Shown here in pieces: positions 14,400 through 33,449 of a DNA stretch of 64,000 bases. Below the pieces are notes generated by a model. The model was not told the origin of the DNA. It saw nothing but the letters and a program-made list of their open reading frames with translations, and did no database searches. The stretch is taken from the NCBI GenBank assembly GCA_013433145.1, contig CM024188.1:3348001-3412000 (forward strand), read 5' to 3'. The DNA is from Ascaris suum (lineage: Eukaryota > Nematoda > Chromadorea > Rhabditida > Ascarididae). Position numbers and translations under genes: made by a program. Positions within the stretch are counted from its first letter, which is position 1. Each line of letters begins with the position of its first letter.

Positions 14400-17300
14400 G
14401 CCCAAGAGCATCGTAAACCTTTCATGCACGAACTTTCTAGTGGTCTGAATGGGCAATCGCTTCAGTGTGCAATGCCTGAAGGAGGTGATAAGATTTTCCG
14501 GGCGACTCCTAGAAGGGCGGGCAAAATGGAGCCAATGGAACGAGCGCATTCATCTGCATCCGAGCTGAGAGTCAGTAATTGACTAAAGCGCAATCAGTTG
14601 ACTGAAATCTCGTTTATACAGCGGGGTTCGTTCGGTTGGCTGCCATCACTACCATAGGAAAGTCAATTTGAAAATCCCCTCTTCAAATCACGCGATCTTT
14701 TTACAATGTCTGTTGCACATTTTTTGCGCTTTCAAACAGGCATCTGAAATGCGTATGTACTTCTTGGTTGAAATCCAAACTCGACACTGCGAGCAACAGT
14801 GAATTCTTTCATAATTGATGGACCAAATTGAAGATTGCCATAATCGTTGGAAACAGTCCATGGCGTAATTGGAATCGCCAACTTCGATAAGTTTGGGTCC
14901 AGATGTTTCCGAGTTGAATGTGACAATTCATATTCCTGACACTTCTGATCTAAGGAAAGAGTGAGATTGCTGTTACGAGAAAGGTAGCCTTAACTAATTT
15001 AACAGCTCCTCAAAATTAATTATCCTCTTAAAACTTCTGATTTGCATTTACGTCCTCGTGACTTTACTTCCGCTAAAAACTTCCAAAGAAAAAGTTTGAG
15101 TTGTCTGTGAATGAATAGACGACTAATAAGAAAAGCCGCCATGGTTGCATGATGTAATATTCGAAATATGAAGCGCAAAAGCCATGAGAAGGCCACAAAT
15201 CGTAGTGCACAGAAGAGCATTAATCGCAACAGCGCAATGCCTCATTTTGCAATTACGCTTCTGTAACCTCGGAAAATTTCGCTTTAAATCTTGTCAGCAT
15301 TTAATGTGAAACGCTTCTCGAACTAAGCTGATTGAGGACTAGTTCCCGAGAATTTTGCAGTCAACCTAACACTATTGCTGTCAATACTACAGGATCAATT
15401 TGGCAAGAGCCGTCCATCTGCTTTGGAAAATGAAATTTATTGCGTTATTAGAAACTAACAAACGCTACTGCAATTTCAGCTGTGCTCGGAAATATTCACA
15501 TTGTACGCGTGTAAACGAAACGTCATTCCTCACTGAACTCCACTTAAAAGTAACTTAAGAAAGGCTACATACTGACACAAGTATGGATTTGATTGCAATA
15601 AATGCATCAAAACTCGCTCGAGATTGAAACGAAACGCTTTTTGCATGTCTTGCTGTTTCTATAAGGGAATTGCGTTTGTTTTTGGAGGTAAAATTGTTGG
15701 GAAACTAAAATTCCCAAAATATTCTGATTTCGTCCTTTAACAACGTCATATGTCGTCTATTTCAATTCTGAAATTTTTGTGAGGTATCTATGAATGCTGA
15801 TATACGTCATTTTAATCGATTGTATAATTTTTCACTTAGAGATGCTGTTCATTTGCGACCATTAAATTTGATTTTCTATAATCAAATAATCAATCCCATG
15901 AGAAACCAAGTTTCCACCAAATAGAGCGTTTAGCGCAAAAAAAAAGGAAAAAAAAATCCCTGGACTGATTCAATTAATGTAACTAGGACAAAATGTTTAC
16001 AGTTGTTTATTACTAAATAACGGTTACATGTAGTACAAAATCGTTTTAATCGTTGATGATCAGCAATATACCGTGCTTGGGCCGCTGGCATTCGCTTTTT
16101 CCTGGCTTGCATATACTCACTAATTTTGGTGATTCATTAAATCTTCTTTTCTGCGGATGTTTACAATGTTAAGTGCTCAAATAATCAGTGGTTCTATCAA
16201 TCCTCCGTATGAGCAATAGTTTTTTAAACCCTACTTGGGAACTGCTTTTTGAACAGCAACGGTGCATGCAGTATTAAGGTTAAGGGGGAGGGGGTTGGCG
16301 ATAAGCAATATCCATTACTTAAAAGTAGTAAAAATCGGAAATAGCGGTCAACTTTATTGTTTTAAAAGTCAAGCGAAAAGTTCACAATTTAGAGCGCATC
16401 CTAGAGAGGATTAGAAAGTGAAAGAAATTTCGAGGTAAGCCTAAATTTGAAAACGTGCCAAAGTGTATCGTTTCTTCAGCGTTCGATTTGAGTGGCGAAA
16501 ATTTGGTTATAGTGCATGGAATCTAGCAGATTTTTTTCGGGAAGATATGCACTTTTATAAATTCGGGACCCTTCTGAAGTTAGAGCATTTCCGAATATTT
16601 TTGATATATTAGTGCTTTATCGTTAGCCGCAAAATATAGTGAGCGTAGCATATTATGGATTGCTACCAGTCGTCTGGATGAACAACGATCAAACTGCACG
16701 TTGCTAGCAATGATATTAGAAACCGCGGTTTTTAGTCGCTTTCGGCGTCACTGCGTGATGATTTTTTTTTTCCTTTGAAGCGCTAGACATCAAAAGATTC
16801 GAACAGCGCTCAGCAAGTAAACATTCGCTTGATTTCATGAGAGCTTATTTAGACACTGCCGATGTTTTAGATCGTGTCTGGATTTCCACTGCTTCTATTT
16901 TGGCTTTATTATTCGCTGTTTTCTGCCGACTTTACAAATATCTAAGAAAAGCGCCTTTTTCAAAGAAAATCCCTCAGAAATGAGTGCGGTGAAACGATGA
17001 GAAATACTAGTTTATGTTCAGCAGAGGATTGTAAATGAGGGCAGTTTACCATGTACAATTAAAAATTTCAAATCTTTAGTGTATTTTAGTTGGTCTTTTT
17101 AAATCAATAGCTGAAAATTTTTCGGCTTTCAGAACGTAAACGAAAATCACCTAATCAGAGGACATTCGAAAGAGCAAAAAAAACTTTCAAAAAGGAAAAA
17201 ATCACCTTGCATCACTTTGTGTGTCAAAAATCACAAGCTTGCATTACTTCAGTACATTTTTCATTAATAATATTGTGAGAAATTTAGTTAATCATTTGCT

Positions 17301-19640
17301 AGTCGCTAAAACAATGTTTTTCCGGCTAGAATTTTAAATTGATCGGCTGAAAAGATGAGTTATTTTGAAAGCTTTTCAGTTAGCAACGCAAAATGTTTTC
17401 CTAAATGAACTGCAAATTTACCCAAAAACGTGAAGATCAAATTTTTCCTAAAATTGCCCGAAAGGGTGTCGAAACAACGCTAAGGGGAATGCTCATGTTT
17501 GTTACATGCTATGATTTTATTGTTATTTATTTATTTTCCACGTTGCTAAGGAAATACCTTCTCAGCTTGAACTACATTCACACTGAACGAGTGACAACTC
17601 CTCTACCGCACTCGATTACTGTATTACAACGAAGCTTTGAGACTTCTTCTATGACACTTTTTTGTAGAGGATATTTCCGTTGACGGGTGAGGATGGGAAG
17701 TTTGACGTTAAACTGGATTTTTTATACTTTATGAAAATCCCCCATAATCATATTGGAAAGTAGTTGTATTACAGGTCAAGCAGTACTACGAGTTGGCTTG
17801 CATTGGTTTTTCGGCTTTTTCTTATCGTTGAAAAATTAGGCATAGTGTAAAGAATTTCCATTTTGAAATTGTGATTCAGATAATATTTCGAGAATGACTT
17901 CCTCGGACCATGCAGCACATCAATTCCTATGCTATGCATTTACAATATTTCAAAAAGTGGACACTGCTCAAAGTAGTGAACAAAAATCTTCCATAACTTC
18001 GTCCTATGATCAAGTTTCATAGTCACTGCCATATTAAAATAGAAATTGTGCACTTTCGGTGGTTCCGAAAGCTTCAAAGCACTTTTTGAGAATAGAGTAC
18101 AGATGAGGGGGGGGGGGGATGGGGGAGGAATGGGATGAGCACTTCACAATCCAAAACAAGTTTCTTGACCACTATGATTTGATGAAAAATTTTATGAGTT
18201 TGAGAAATTTAGGGCAGCCACGCAAAAAAGAAGATAGCTCTCAATTTTTCTTATTTCCTGATTCAGCTCTTAGGATCAGGCTTTATGAATGTCACTGCTA
18301 TGTTACATCAAAAGTAATATCTTTGAAATTTTAGGCAGTAATCCATCAATGGTATACTATCCAATAATCATATCAAATCTCTCGTTTGCTGTCCTCCTAT
18401 GTGGAGTTTTATGACCATTGCAACATGAGATCCAGAAATTCTTGGGAACGTTGCAGAAACAAACATGCCGTTTGCTGCCACCAAAGATATGTCTACTTTG
18501 ACTTGAATAGCTAAGGAATCGATTCACAGCCGTTAGACTCACAAGAAGGTGTGTGTTCTTGCTCGGAAAAAATCCGTTTGATTAATTGCAGTAGATTTTT
18601 CGTTATGAAGTTTTCATCTTTATCGAGAATAGAATAAAGAGCTTCATTCACGCAGAAAAATCACATTAAAAACATTGGCACCACGGGGAGGATTACGAAA
18701 CTTATTTTTGGAAATGAGATGAAAATAATTCTATATCCTTTTAGCACTTGTCTGCTCATTTTGGTGGAGTTACCCACTCGCCAATTATTGCCAAACGCAA
18801 AGTTAGCAGCGAACCAAAGGCAATTGGTCAAAACTTTCGATTGCAGGTGAAAGGCCTAAGAAACGAAAGTCGAATTTCGATCGCTGAGAACAGGACGAGT
18901 CTTTTTTTATGCATTTATGACGCATTGAAGTTTTTCTCAATTTTTCCATTATTTCTACCCTGCACGGTTCATCTGTGTTTGTATAAATAAATTAGTGCGA
19001 ATCTGCGAAAAAAAAACTGCAATGTATTCCCTGGAAAAAATCGCATATTAGCGTAGACATGCAATGGAGACCTTTGCTAATCAATGCTTAGCTTCACTCG
19101 AATCCTTCACTACAATTTTCCTGCATAGTATTTTCAAAAGTCGATGTGGCGAATGTAATTTAGGAATGCATAATATGAATCGTAAATATATAACTTCATT
19201 TCACTATATTTTTGCACGTCGTCAGTATCTACTGTGGAGTTCAACTACCATCAAATATCTGAAATGGCACTAGCAGAAACGAGGGAACATCTTATCAGGA
19301 ATTTTGGGCTCTACAAATTGTTGAACAGTGTGACGAAATGTGAATGATCGGCAGCACTAAATGATGGATCAATTCATCACGTAACACTACGATGCTTTCG
19401 TAGTGTTACGTCTATGAAGTACACACTCTTAATAAAATGAAGCTCTTTTCTTCACTCTTTCTCAATTGAAGTCTCCTTCGTAAGCTGAATGGAAGGTTTT
19501 TAGTAAACCATTGTCCAGGTGGATAGTCAGTGTGCCGTTTTATCGATTTCCACATGCAAAACGACATACAGAATCATTGCTTGGTGGCACTAAAGAGATA
19601 TGTTTTATCAACAGAGATAGGGATGATAAGCGATAACTAA
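14400..19640. other. AT-rich stretch, no supported gene
   Basis: No exon with matching splice signals was found. It contains a run of 12 G at 18107-18118 and a perfect short hairpin at 19379-19411 (listed separately). Open frames such as 17405-17683 and 18748-18990 are Phe/Leu/Ser-rich and read like AT-rich noise. Confidence 0.35.
19379..19411. repeat. Perfect 14-bp inverted repeat, 5-bp loop
   Basis: ACGTAACACTACGA at 19379-19392 is followed by TGCTT and its exact reverse complement at 19398-19411. No T-run follows, so it is not a typical Pol III terminator. It may be a MITE remnant or a structured RNA element. Confidence 0.85.
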
Positions 19641-19643
19641 AGT

Positions 19644-19873
19644 TCACTGGTGATATGCTACATCAATAAGTTTTGCTCTCTTATTGGCCTCGAATTGTTG
19701 ACAGATCATGCGGAAGCAAGCACAACTGTGTGAGACACAAATTCTCTTTCGATTGCATCGTTCGTCCATCAGATTCCATGAACTTCGACCAACAATGCGA
19801 GCTTCATTATTGCCCTGAGTACAGTGGTTTTTCAAAAACGATTTAAAGGTATTCAAAACCGTCCGGCATATAT
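19644..19873 (-). CDS. Candidate terminal exon, Cys-rich protein
   Basis: The acceptor TGTTCTTCATCTAG precedes an open block that begins at 19873 with two bases of a split codon and ends at TGA 19646-19644, 75 sense codons. The peptide carries a cluster of cysteines near its C-terminus (CNRKRICVSHSCACFRMIC) and ends LIDVAYHQ. Such clusters are common in secreted nematode proteins, but I do not recognise the family. An exon ending in phase 1 is needed upstream; a minus-strand open block around 20350-20187 could provide one at CAAT|GTACGG, a weak donor. Confidence 0.4.
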
Positions 19874-20288
19874 CTAGATGAAGAACATCAGTGGAAATTG
19901 AAATTCAAATAATTATACGCGAATTCAATGAAATAATGGGATTGAAATCAATTGAAATTGCTTTGAATTATTATTATTTAGAAGGTAATCCCACTGTGCA
20001 CATTACGATTCACTTGTCTCTCCGTTCAATATGATAGATTTGCTAAGTGAAAACGAAAAACAAGAAAAATTAAAAGTTTTTTTCTTCAAAAAATTCCACT
20101 CAGAAATTCATAGGCGAATATTGAAAATTCCCTATTGTAAATTATAGATGTACTGTAAATGCTGAAGGCATTAACAGTACGCCGTACATTGAAGGCATAT
20201 CCACAGGAGCAAATGCTGATTGTTGTCATCGCGAACAAGAGGCCACGAATGTTGTGTTCTGCCAACTTTTACTCGACTTGGGATTTGT

Positions 20289-20543
20289 TTACAGTAATAC
20301 AGGGAAACAAGTGTTTCCACACTGCTGTACGGCATTCCAGTCACACTTATAGCTAGTTCCCTTGGAATGCTCAATAATCAGAACTTTCAGCGGATTTTGC
20401 TGTGAACGGGAGTCTAACTCTTCTTGTGGCAATATTCTTCTTCGAAGAAAATTGTGACTCTGTTTTTGTAAATTTACCAGCCGTTCAAGAAATAGGTTAA
20501 CATCGTTGAAAAGTGATGATTGTTTTTTCCTCTTCGCCTTCAA
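20289..20543 (-). CDS. Open reading block, possible exon, unknown family
   Basis: An open frame of about 84 codons on the minus strand with a polar, Gln/Leu/Arg-rich first half and a Cys-containing end (YKCDWNAVQQCGNTCFP). It shares the strand and Cys-rich character of the 19644-19873 exon, which suggests one gene. A second minus-strand frame overlaps at 20171-20374 and also looks translated, so the true frame is not settled and no consensus donor fixes it. Confidence 0.25.
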   Translation of the reverse strand: MKAKRKKQSSLFNDVNLFLERLVNLQKQSHNFLRRRILPQEELDSRSQQNPLKVLIIEHSKGTSYKCDWNAVQQCGNTCFPVLL

Positions 20544-21121
20544 CTAATACACCTAATGACGTGGTTCATGAACCTCTCTTCTGCTTCATGCCAGCATTAA
20601 CATGGAAGAAGCTGGCTTCATGTACTTAACGGGGAATTCAACACGAATTCCTCCCACGTTTAGAATTCTACAGAAAAACGAGAATGACTGCTCGATATGA
20701 TCTGCTTTCTTGTCGGTTCAGAACTGCTCATAGTGCTGCCGGGTTTCGCAGTTGGGAGGTTTAGAGCACATGGATACCCTTCGAGCCGCTCCTATAAAAA
20801 CATGCTACTGGCGAAAGCCTTTTGACGTTGTCATATGACCTGAATCAAAAGTATTCTCACTGCTACCAAACTTCACAAGCAGAATTTTTCAGGACGAAAA
20901 ATTGTTCTTATGAGAAGTCAAATATTGTTTTTATGGAAAAGCTAAACATGAGCAAGGGTTTTCGACCTTGCCGCAGGTGCTGGCCAAAGAGGTTTCTTTG
21001 CAATCGCGGTCAACGTTCAAACATATTTCAAACATGCATCAGCCAAAATTCAGATTTGTCGTCTATTTCAAGCACTGTGGCACTAAACATAAGTTTTTTT
21101 TCATCCTATCGGAGAGATTGT

Positions 21122-21343
21122 CTATGAGCACAGCGTACAGCAACATCTTTCAATGAAGCACACGCAGCGCAGTCCCTGAGGAATCATTTCTTTTTTTCCA
21201 TGCTTTTCCAGTATTGGAGTCTTCCCTTCGACCAAAACCTTGGCTAAAGGTCTAATTTTAGTGGAAACGTAATTTCTACGCCCGCCCATGTGCCAAGCGG
21301 CGAAGCAGGCTGCGATTCGTCCTGCAGAGGCAATTTGCTCCAT
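21122..21343 (-). CDS. Possible first exon, basic N-terminus
   Basis: A minus-strand ATG at 21343 in the context TTAAATGG opens 73 codons. The start (MEQIASAGRIAACFAAWHMG) is Ala/Arg-rich without acids after residue 2, then GRRNY, resembling a mitochondrial presequence; a Lys-rich stretch follows. The last 15 or so codons are Cys-rich and may be intron read-through. No mature-domain family was recognised. Confidence 0.25.
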   Translation of the reverse strand: MEQIASAGRIAACFAAWHMGGRRNYVSTKIRPLAKVLVEGKTPILEKHGKKEMIPQGLRCVCFIERCCCTLCS

Positions 21344-22049
21344 TTAACGCTTTCATAAAGCGCGCGCGTATAAAGTCTTTGTTGGGGTTCAAATCCCATT
21401 CGTCTTGTCGAGCTATTCGGCTGCTATTTTCCGCAGAGTGTCTCCATCATTCATGCTTATAAATGTCCTGATAACGTTAGAAAGTTAGATCATTCTTAAA
21501 GGGAAATGTTCATCATTTTGACCAATGTTCACTTTCATTTTCACCATTCATTAATAAATGACCTTGTCTTGGAGAGGAAGAACTATTCCAAGAAGCGCCT
21601 TCCTTATAAATTGAGTTTTTTTTTTTGACTTCGATGCATCACCGAAATGATCTCTCTTGCATGCCAACCAACATTTACATATGATAGCTGTTTGCATCGC
21701 TTTCTCACTTTTAGTTTTTTTTTTTTTTTTTTTTTGTACTAATTATTCCCTTTCAGCAGGGTAAATAATTAAATTTGGTATCATTTTAGACGTTTATGGC
21801 ATATATTTCTGACATATTGTCGATGAAAGTGCGCGGTGATAGTGCGAATGCCTAAGCTAGCTGATGAAGTTAGCTAATGATTTGATGCACTTTGCGGCTT
21901 CCACTTCTTTCAGTATTCATCGGCAATTTTCACTGCATGCTTCGTGCTCGATTATGCTTATCTGGACACTCCTCGTGCGTCCACCGCCTGGAGAACGCTA
22001 AAGAAGGAGTTTAACTGAGCGCGTAGAAACTTTGCTTTCTATGGTTGCT

Positions 22050-23230
22050 TTGCTATTGTTCTATCATTTCCACATCAAGATTCCAGGCGTCAATATATTG
22101 TAGACTCGAATAGCCAGCGATAATGTATAAACGTTTCCGGTGATGTTCCAGAGGTTGCTTCTTGAAACACCTGAGTACAGTATTTTCTGCGACGAAGGCT
22201 TTTTCTATGATTCTACGAAATTTTGTTCCAAATGAAGATGGCGATAGATTTTCATGCCGATATCATGAAATCCAGTTTCACTGAAGGCAAAGTTTCATCC
22301 AGTTTCTGAGCGTAGAGGACACTCAAAATAAAAAGCGGTGTGCATCGCACGACATTTTCTTCTAGTTCCTGGAGCAGTCTCTTATGGCAATTGACATTAG
22401 ATGCCTTAGCGTATTCGATGCAAGCCAGTTCAATGCAACTTCCATCAAGTATGGTAATGATAGCACTCTCGCAATTGGAAAATCAAGTGAAACATAGTAG
22501 TAGGTCACTCAGTGAAACAAAAGTGAAGAGGGTTATTAGATTTAAAGTCAGCAGTTATTCGACAGAATTGTCTTCGATAACAATTTCTGGTACCGTACAG
22601 ATTGAGAGCGTCACTCTGATGGAGATATAATTGATCATTGATGCTACTCTTTTTTTTTTAAAAGAAATGAGGAGACGACTGCAATTTTCCAAGCAGAATT
22701 TGGTGCGCAATGTGATAGACTTCGCTTGAAATTCATACTCAAATGGTAAGAAATGATATGTAGCGTGTATTTGATGAAATGCGGAAGATATGGGTATGGG
22801 TGAGAGACGTTCGCAAAGCTTCATCGACAAGACCTTCATTTTCTTTCTGCATGCTGTCAGGACTTACCTCATAGATCGTAAGTGAGTCTGGTATCCCACC
22901 GTAACTCAGGTATCGGGTTATTATTCGGTTTGAAAACCTTGGAGAAAAACTGTGCAAGAAAAATCACTTTCGACGGAAATATTCGTGATGATAACCGCTG
23001 TTAGAGATTCAAAGCACTCACTTTACAGCAAGAGTTTTTCCATTCACATGCTTATAGCACCGCTCTTCGTTAGCATAACATAGTAACGTTATCCTCATTT
23101 TTTGGCATACCTGAAATTGGTTTTGCGACAACTCTTTGAACCCTTGCTAGAGGCATCTGCTCCATCCTGCCATTGATACCATAAAAACAGCTCTTCCCAC
23201 AGAAAGTATTTCTTCATAACTGAGCGCCGT
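22050..23230 (-). pseudogene. Minus-strand coding-like region, unknown family, probably decayed
   Basis: One intron is well defined. Exon 22949-22868 lies between the acceptor TTTTTCTTGCACAG and the consensus donor GAG|GTAAGT and encodes 27 residues ending DSLTIYE. The exon before it ends at 23022 with AAA|GTGAGT, leaving a 72-bp intron and matching phase. Upstream, open codons run from about 23200 (CFYGINGRMEQMPLARVQ), but they meet the next block only with a frame change near 23085. Downstream, 22482-22252 is open for about 76 codons (DGSCIELACIEYAKASNVNC) and ends at TGA; another frame carries coding-like sequence to about 22050 with one internal TAG. The Ser-rich plus-strand frame at 22340-22630 is its antisense shadow. 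The frame changes suggest a pseudogene, or exons I have misjoined. Confidence 0.35.
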
Positions 23231-23280
23231 AAGAATCAAGTAATTTTGGGTATTCTGTACGGCTTTATCGCCCAGCTGGG

Positions 23281-23382
23281 CATTTCTCAATCAAAATATT
23301 TGTCGAACTAAAGCAGATATCTCAATAAAGCAGAAATCAAAATATCTCAATCAAAATAAAGCAGAAATTTGTCGAACAGCAG
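23281..23382. repeat. Short scrambled local duplications
   Basis: TATCTCAAT, AAAGCAGAAAT, TCAAAATAT and TTGTCGAAC each occur twice within 100 bp. This is a small replication-slippage type rearrangement. Confidence 0.6.
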
Positions 23383-23399
23383 TTAGCACTAGACTAACA

Positions 23400-31380
<7,981 letters not shown>

Positions 31381-31496
31381 GAACAGCGGCTAGAGTATGG
31401 CTTGAGGGACGTATATAATAAATGAGATAAATAAAAACATATAATGGAAATAAATAATAAACATATAATAATTCATAATATAAATAAATAAACATA

Positions 31497-31610
<114 letters not shown>

Positions 31611-31744
31611 AGAGAGAGGGGGAAAGAGATGGCAATATGCTATTTATGGAGATGTAGGTCTGCTAGTTTTGCATCATTCTACGAAGTTTTTGAAAATTTA
31701 ATTTGAACGCAGTCAGGAAATTAAATATGGCAATAAACGCCGAT

Positions 31745-32745
31745 CAGCATCATTTATTCTGAGCATTCTGAGCACCACGGAGCTCAAGGCATTTTTTCAG
31801 CCTTTTTGGCACTACATCGCACGGCGTTGGCACGACTCCTTGTCCATTTGCGGAAACGCTTCTTCAATTCGGCTTCTGAAAACGTCCACAGAGCGCCTCT
31901 TTTGTGTTTACACATGCCTCTTAACGGAACTCTGGAGGAAAAAATTGGAAGAGGGGGGGGGGGGGGCGTGAATTTTACGCTCTTCGGTGGCCATTTGATG
32001 GGTATTCTCCTTCCAATTCTAAAGTGAGGAGCATTTTCATTCAAGAAACTACGCACAGCCTTTGCGTTATGAGCCGAAGACCCGTCGTTCATGAACATGA
32101 AATTATGGTGTTTCATTAAAGGCAATAACGAGCTACCGTCCACAGTTTTCTTAAAGAAGCAGGATCTTAAAATGCCTCCCGACCAGATCCCTTCCCAAAC
32201 GATGACTCCACGGGCATTAAGCTCATGATCGATTGGTTGCTGCAGTTTTGTATAAGATCAGTACACCATGTCGTGGCGGTTAACATGGCCGTCAAACTTG
32301 ACAACTGCTTAAGCAGACCTCCAAACTTTCTTGATGTCGACGTCCTTTGTTTAATGTTCTCCAGAAAAGTTTCACAAAAATTCAACTCTTCCATCGAAAT
32401 CACCTTCCATCAAACCATGTTATGCTTGTAGGTGATAGGGCTTGAGGCCTCCTTCGTGAAGAATGCGCTAGGCATTGCTTCTCGGGGATTCCAGTTCTAG
32501 GAACAGTCTGTTAGCTGATTTTTTAGGCTGTGGTCAATGGCACTTAAAATTTGGGATTTTCTTTCTTCTGATTCGTTGTATCGCTGCCTTCCGCTGCGAG
32601 GTGCATCTTCAATGGAACCCTTTTGTTCAAAACTAGTGACAGCAGTTTTGATCACTTTGGAATCGATCAGTGGCGTGGGGAAGTGCTCCGGCCGGTATCT
32701 GACAACCTCGCCGTAGTACTCATATTTGTAATAAAGCTTTACCAT
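31745..32745 (-). mobile_element. Decayed mariner-like DNA transposon
   Basis: The minus strand encodes a broken transposase of the mariner-like type with an N-terminal DUF4817-like helix-turn-helix. About 32745-32560 gives YYGEVVRYRPEHFP and SIEDAPRSGRQR, the DNA-binding end. About 32300-32160 gives DGHVNRHDMVY, then an in-frame TGA where Trp is usual, then ELNARGVIVWEGIWSGG. About 32100-31985 gives NDGSSAHNAKAVRSFLN with a catalytic Asp, then GRRIPIKWPPKS. The family usually continues with Pro-Asp-Leu-Thr-Pro; here the third catalytic Asp is lost, and a 14-G tract (31953-31966) interrupts the frame just after it. No terminal inverted repeats were found by eye. The copy cannot be active. Confidence 0.85.
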
Positions 32746-32873
32746 TAAAAAAATGCTTTCATGCAGTGGACGTCTAATAAACTCATTTCCTCTTGAAAGT
32801 TGAGATTTAAAAAAAAAGAAGCAAAGAAAAAGCTGGCAAGAAACGCGAAAGCGTGACGAGGATGTCGATCGTG

Positions 32874-33009
<136 letters not shown>

Positions 33010-33183
33010 TTCCCCTTCATTTCAGTCCTTGCACATAAATAAATCATTCATTTGCAAATTGCTTTTTTCACACGCTCAATCTTTCCCTATCAGAGAGACT
33101 GTTTAGCCCTATTCTGTTTTCAAAATATAACTATTAAATTCTGTAGTCTCTTTAAATACAACTGATTTTTTTAATGGTTAATT

Positions 33184-33420
33184 TTAGCCAGTCATTTTGG
33201 TAGGTGCCAATAAAGTCGCTTCTAAAAGGAATGCGAAGAACACTCTCTCGCTTTTATCAACACGAGGATCAAAATATCTGAAACATTCTATGGCTTCACA
33301 TGATGGAAGTACGTAAATCACCAAAAGTATAACAGTGATAAAAACGGTGACGACGAAACGGCATAAAACATGGAACGTGAAATAGCAACGCCAAGGGAAC
33401 ACGAAACAGTGATTGCACAT
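33184..33420 (-). CDS. Small hydrophobic ORF, doubtful
   Basis: 78 codons on the minus strand with a hydrophobic stretch (FVVTVFITVILLVIYVL) that could be a membrane anchor, followed by a mixed tail. No splice partner, homologue or conserved motif was recognised. In AT-rich DNA such a frame may arise by chance. Confidence 0.15.
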   Translation of the reverse strand: MCNHCFVFPWRCYFTFHVLCRFVVTVFITVILLVIYVLPSCEAIECFRYFDPRVDKSERVFFAFLLEATLLAPTKMTG

Positions 33421-33449
33421 TTAGTTGACGAAATACTATTTATGAGAAA

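Noticed and set aside
21385..21410. T-arm-like GGTTCAAATCC suggesting a tRNA
   Set aside because: The T stem has mismatches, and no D-arm, anticodon arm or acceptor stem forms around it.
22340..22630. 96-residue plus-strand ORF rich in Ser and Leu
   Set aside because: Antisense shadow of the better minus-strand block at 22482-22252.
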